64,000 nt of DNA from Desulfobacca_B sp046538075. GTDB lineage: Bacteria > Desulfobacterota > Desulfobaccia > Desulfobaccales > Desulfobaccaceae. Of this stretch, positions 61,827 through 64,000 are shown piece after piece. The DNA is taken from positions 1 to 64,000 of the forward strand of contig JBKHJN010000003.1 of NCBI GenBank assembly GCA_046538075.1, given 5' to 3'. The notes below the pieces were generated by a model. It had not been told where the DNA came from and made no database searches. It was given only the letters and a program-made list of their open reading frames with translations. The stretch's first letter is position 1. Each line of letters begins with the position of its first letter. The position numbers and the translations under genes are program-made.

Positions 61827-61844
61827 ATGGTATATGAGCTTTGA
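61827..61844 (+). other. Five-codon mini reading frame with strong ribosome site
   Basis: aaaggag precedes ATG at 61827 coding MVYEL then TGA. The pairing of a hairpin with a strong site and tiny frame suggests a leader-type element. Nothing obvious is controlled by it; the rest of 61845-62195 is empty and AT-rich. Confidence 0.3.
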
Positions 61845-62195
61845 TTAAGGGGGAATCTCGCTCTTTTTCTATTTATGTATGCAGACATTATGCCAACATC
61901 TGATTGGCCGCCACCAATCTCTAAATCATAGCTCAGCCGGGCCTTTTATTATTTTGCAGTCCCAGACCGATCTCAATTCTGGTTCAAAATATTAAACCGG
62001 CGGAAGCAAATAATCAATGAACTATGGCTATGTTATTTAAAATACAGATAAATTATTAATACAAAATCCTAGTCACACCTCGATAAAATTCAAATAATGA
62101 AACCCAACCGGGGCCCCGCGGCTGGCAACCGCCCGCCAGGATTTGGAGCAGAATAGATTTGGTAAAGGGATGATTTTATTATCGGAGAAAATATT

Positions 62196-62387
62196 ATGAC
62201 CGGTTCCCGGCCCCCTCTGGGAGCAACTCAGAAAAGAATTTTCTGGTTTGTGCTGCTGGCTGCCCTGATTTTTCTTGGAGCCGGAGTCTATCAGGGAAAT
62301 ATTATTTATTATGGGTTGGGTCTGTTGGGGATTGGCATAGTCCTGGGCGGCCTGGTCCGCTGGTGGCTGGAGCGGTTCCGCTCCTGA
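62196..62387 (+). CDS. Small two-helix membrane protein, unknown
   Basis: 63 residues with two hydrophobic helices (IFWFVLLAALIFLGAGVY and IIYYGLGLLGIGIVLGGLV) and short charged ends. No family recognised. Site ggag eight bases ahead of the ATG. Converges with the GT9 gene. Confidence 0.6.
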   Translation: MTGSRPPLGATQKRIFWFVLLAALIFLGAGVYQGNIIYYGLGLLGIGIVLGGLVRWWLERFRS

Positions 62388-62416
62388 GGCGCCAGCCTGA
62401 TTGATCCCTTCTCGCT

Positions 62417-63442
62417 TTATACCTGATTGAGGACGGCGCTGGCTGCAGCCAGGACCTGGTCAACGGTCAAATCTTGGAGACAGCGGGCATCCGGACAAGA
62501 TATTTCCCGGCCTCGGGCACAGGGAACGCACTGCCGCGAGGAAGACAAGACCCTCACCTGATTCCCCGGAGGCGCCCAGATTTCGGCATCGGTGGGGCCA
62601 AACAGGGCAAGCATTGCCGGTCCCCGGGTGACTGCGGCCAGGTGGGTGACGCCGCTGTCACTGCCGATGTACAACTGGCCCAGGCTCAAATAGGCGGCTA
62701 AAAGGGGTAATGGCAGGTTAATGAGCAGATGATGTCCGGGGGCCTGGATATACGACTTGATTGCCCTCAATAACTTCTCTTCCGCCGGCCCGGCTATCCA
62801 CAGCACCCGGGCCTTAAAAACTGCCTGCAGGCGCTCGGCCAGGACCTGGTAATTCTCCCAAGGCCAATTTTTCAGTCGATGGCCGCTGCCGGGAGCCAGG
62901 ATTACCCAGGGCGGCAGACCCGGCCCCAGGCCACCCTGTGATTCATACCAGGCCCGGGCCGCCAGTCGGTTTTCAGGAGCTATGCTTAACTTAAAAGAAC
63001 CAGATAGGGGTTTAATTCCCCCCAGGGTTAGGTAATGGGCCTGTAATCGGGCTACTGGAATGCGTTCCTGGAGAGGAAAAGAGGGTATCCAGATATTTTC
63101 TTTGACTCCCCCTGCGCGCAGGCGCTCGGTAATCTGGGTTTGAAGGCGGGGGCTGAAAACCACTGCCAGATCAATGTCGGCCAGCAAGCGGCGCAGGCGG
63201 TCCGGGAGGGGCGCCTGCGGCATGAACAAATAGGCCCAATCCGCCCGCTGACTGTCCCAGACGGCGTCAACCGGCAGATTAGCGGCCAGCAGGGCCAACT
63301 GGGCTGGCGATCCCAGGAGAGTGAAGCGGGCTTGGGGGTAATGGGCGGCCAGGGCTTCGAGGGCGGGCCCGGAGAGGAGAACATCTCCCAGCCCACCCTG
63401 GTGCCAGACCAGGATCTTTTGCAGATGGGGAGGCCCGGTCAT
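62417..63442 (-). CDS. Glycosyltransferase family 9 (heptosyltransferase-like)
   Basis: 341 residues. GGLGDVLLSGPALEALAAHYP at the N-terminus, VILAPGSGHRLKNWPWENY, GSDSGVTHLAAV and ALFGPTD are GT9 signatures; probably transfers heptose during LPS core synthesis. A four-Cys patch (CVPCARGREISCPDARC) near the end is common in the family. Confidence 0.92.
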   Translation of the reverse strand: MTGPPHLQKILVWHQGGLGDVLLSGPALEALAAHYPQARFTLLGSPAQLALLAANLPVDAVWDSQRADWAYLFMPQAPLPDRLRRLLADIDLAVVFSPRLQTQITERLRAGGVKENIWIPSFPLQERIPVARLQAHYLTLGGIKPLSGSFKLSIAPENRLAARAWYESQGGLGPGLPPWVILAPGSGHRLKNWPWENYQVLAERLQAVFKARVLWIAGPAEEKLLRAIKSYIQAPGHHLLINLPLPLLAAYLSLGQLYIGSDSGVTHLAAVTRGPAMLALFGPTDAEIWAPPGNQVRVLSSSRQCVPCARGREISCPDARCLQDLTVDQVLAAASAVLNQV

Positions 63443-63513
63443 ACTAGCAGAAAAAGGACTGACAGGCAGCGGCTAAGAATAAAGAATATTTGTGGGTTCT
63501 TTCGGTTACCGCT

Positions 63514-63798
63514 TTAATCCTCTTCCACCTTGATATCTTGAAAGCCCTTTTTAGAGCCGCCCTGGGTGGTCTTTTCCAGCGCCTCAAGCCGCTGATCAAT
63601 CAGAGCCCGAAAGGCTTTGTAAACTTCTACCCGGGCTTTGTATAGATGGCGGCAAAACTCGCTCTGGGGACCGGCCAGGCGCTGTAGAGCATTGTATAAC
63701 TGGCAGATAGGACACACCATTTCCCTCTCCCCGCCAGCCTCGGACCCCTTGTGCTCCCGGCGGCCTTCCTGGTTTTCTTCAGGCGGGATGGTCATCAT
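63514..63798 (-). CDS. Small protein with CxxC, unknown
   Basis: About 94 residues with MVCPICQLYNALQRL (a CxxC) followed by a helical segment (ARVEVYKAFRALIDQRLEAL) and a Lys/Asp-rich end. No family known to me. The ATG at 63798 has ggagg five bases ahead. Overlaps the ArsA-like gene end by 20 bp, so the two are probably co-transcribed. Confidence 0.65.
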   Translation of the reverse strand: MMTIPPEENQEGRREHKGSEAGGEREMVCPICQLYNALQRLAGPQSEFCRHLYKARVEVYKAFRALIDQRLEALEKTTQGGSKKGFQDIKVEED

Positions 63799-64000
63799 CA
63801 GCACCTCCAAATCGGACGTTCAAAAAATCCCCGTCAAATTTAGCCCCCTGCGGTTCCAGGGCGGCCATGTTGCGGGGTAACAGCACATGTTTCTTGAAGC
63901 CTCCTACCCGGATAATTAATTCCTCCCCGGACTTTCCCAAAGAGACGTCCTCAGCCCCGATGAACGGCAAACGGATGGACAGAGTGTAGACGCCATTGGA
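63779..64000 (-). CDS. ArsA/Get3-like ATPase, C-terminal Hsp20-like end (partial)
   Basis: The frame is open from the right edge to a stop at 63779. The visible ~73 residues (VYTLSIRLPFIGAEDVSLG, ELIIRVGGFKKHVLLPRNMA, AKFDGDFLNVRFGG) match the Hsp20-like C-terminal domain of ArsA-type ATPases (LP...L...G..L.v..G). The ATPase part lies outside the window, so the role (anion pump or tail-anchored protein handling) cannot be judged. Confidence 0.7.
   Translation of the reverse strand, partial: SNGVYTLSIRLPFIGAEDVSLGKSGEELIIRVGGFKKHVLLPRNMAALEPQGAKFDGDFLNVRFGGADDDHPA

Overview
The window looks like chromosomal DNA of an anaerobic, moderately GC-rich Gram-negative bacterium, most plausibly a member of the Desulfobacterota (former Deltaproteobacteria, Desulfobacca- or Syntrophobacterales-like). 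The clues are a complex I operon of type nuoABCDHIJKLMN without the NADH-oxidising subunits, a formate-tetrahydrofolate ligase, RND and Mla-type envelope systems, ADP-heptose-type glycosyl transfer and two trehalose routes. The assignment is an inference from gene content.

Layout: 0-3.2 kb is a scar: a TPR gene whose first codons lie inside the end of an IS4-family element (19-bp perfect terminal inverted repeats, transposase broken by in-frame TGA codons), followed by the C-terminal half of an SMC/RecN-like ATPase. 3.2-15 kb is the most interesting part. It has four fluoride riboswitches, arranged as two back-to-back divergent pairs, each with its own promoter and intrinsic terminator. Pair 1 (about 6.5-6.7 kb) controls, leftward, a small membrane protein, a cation/proton antiporter, an MFS transporter and a universal stress protein, and, rightward, two small unknown proteins and probably a divergent formate-tetrahydrofolate ligase. 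Pair 2 (about 10.4-10.7 kb) controls, leftward, a prenyltransferase-fold (alpha/alpha barrel) protein and, rightward, a dynamin-like GTPase. A phosphoglycerate mutase-like enzyme and a divergent enolase, the classic fluoride-sensitive enzyme, follow. No Fluc/CrcB or CLC-F fluoride channel gene is in the window, so this looks like a fluoride-stress island for metabolism and membranes.

15-30 kb: a dead tyrosine recombinase; an RND tripartite efflux operon (MFP-RND-OMF) with a K+ channel and a frameshifted Ca2+/H+ exchanger; a V4R sensor protein with a class III cyclase; an Mla-like lipid transport operon. 30-35.7 kb: a TolB/TPR regulator-like protein with three 11-bp repeats in front, then a gene-poor, decayed stretch with broken genes and a truncated transposase, an Xre-type regulator and a phage-type integrase next to tRNA-Phe. 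35.8-40.2 kb: a degenerate-receiver/PAS/Ser-Thr kinase, Der GTPase, a small protein and a creatininase-family hydrolase. 40.6-50.4 kb: the complete 11-gene complex I operon. 50.4-58.4 kb: an AAA+ regulator with an altered GAFTGA loop, then a trehalose cluster (TreY, TreZ, TreT, DUF5752). 58.6-64 kb: Gph-like phosphatase, NagZ, a nuclease-like protein, Hpt, a GT9 heptosyltransferase-like protein and the C-terminal end of an ArsA/Get3-like ATPase.

Several genes are broken by single-base length changes in homopolymer runs. These could be true decay or sequencing error; raw reads would decide.
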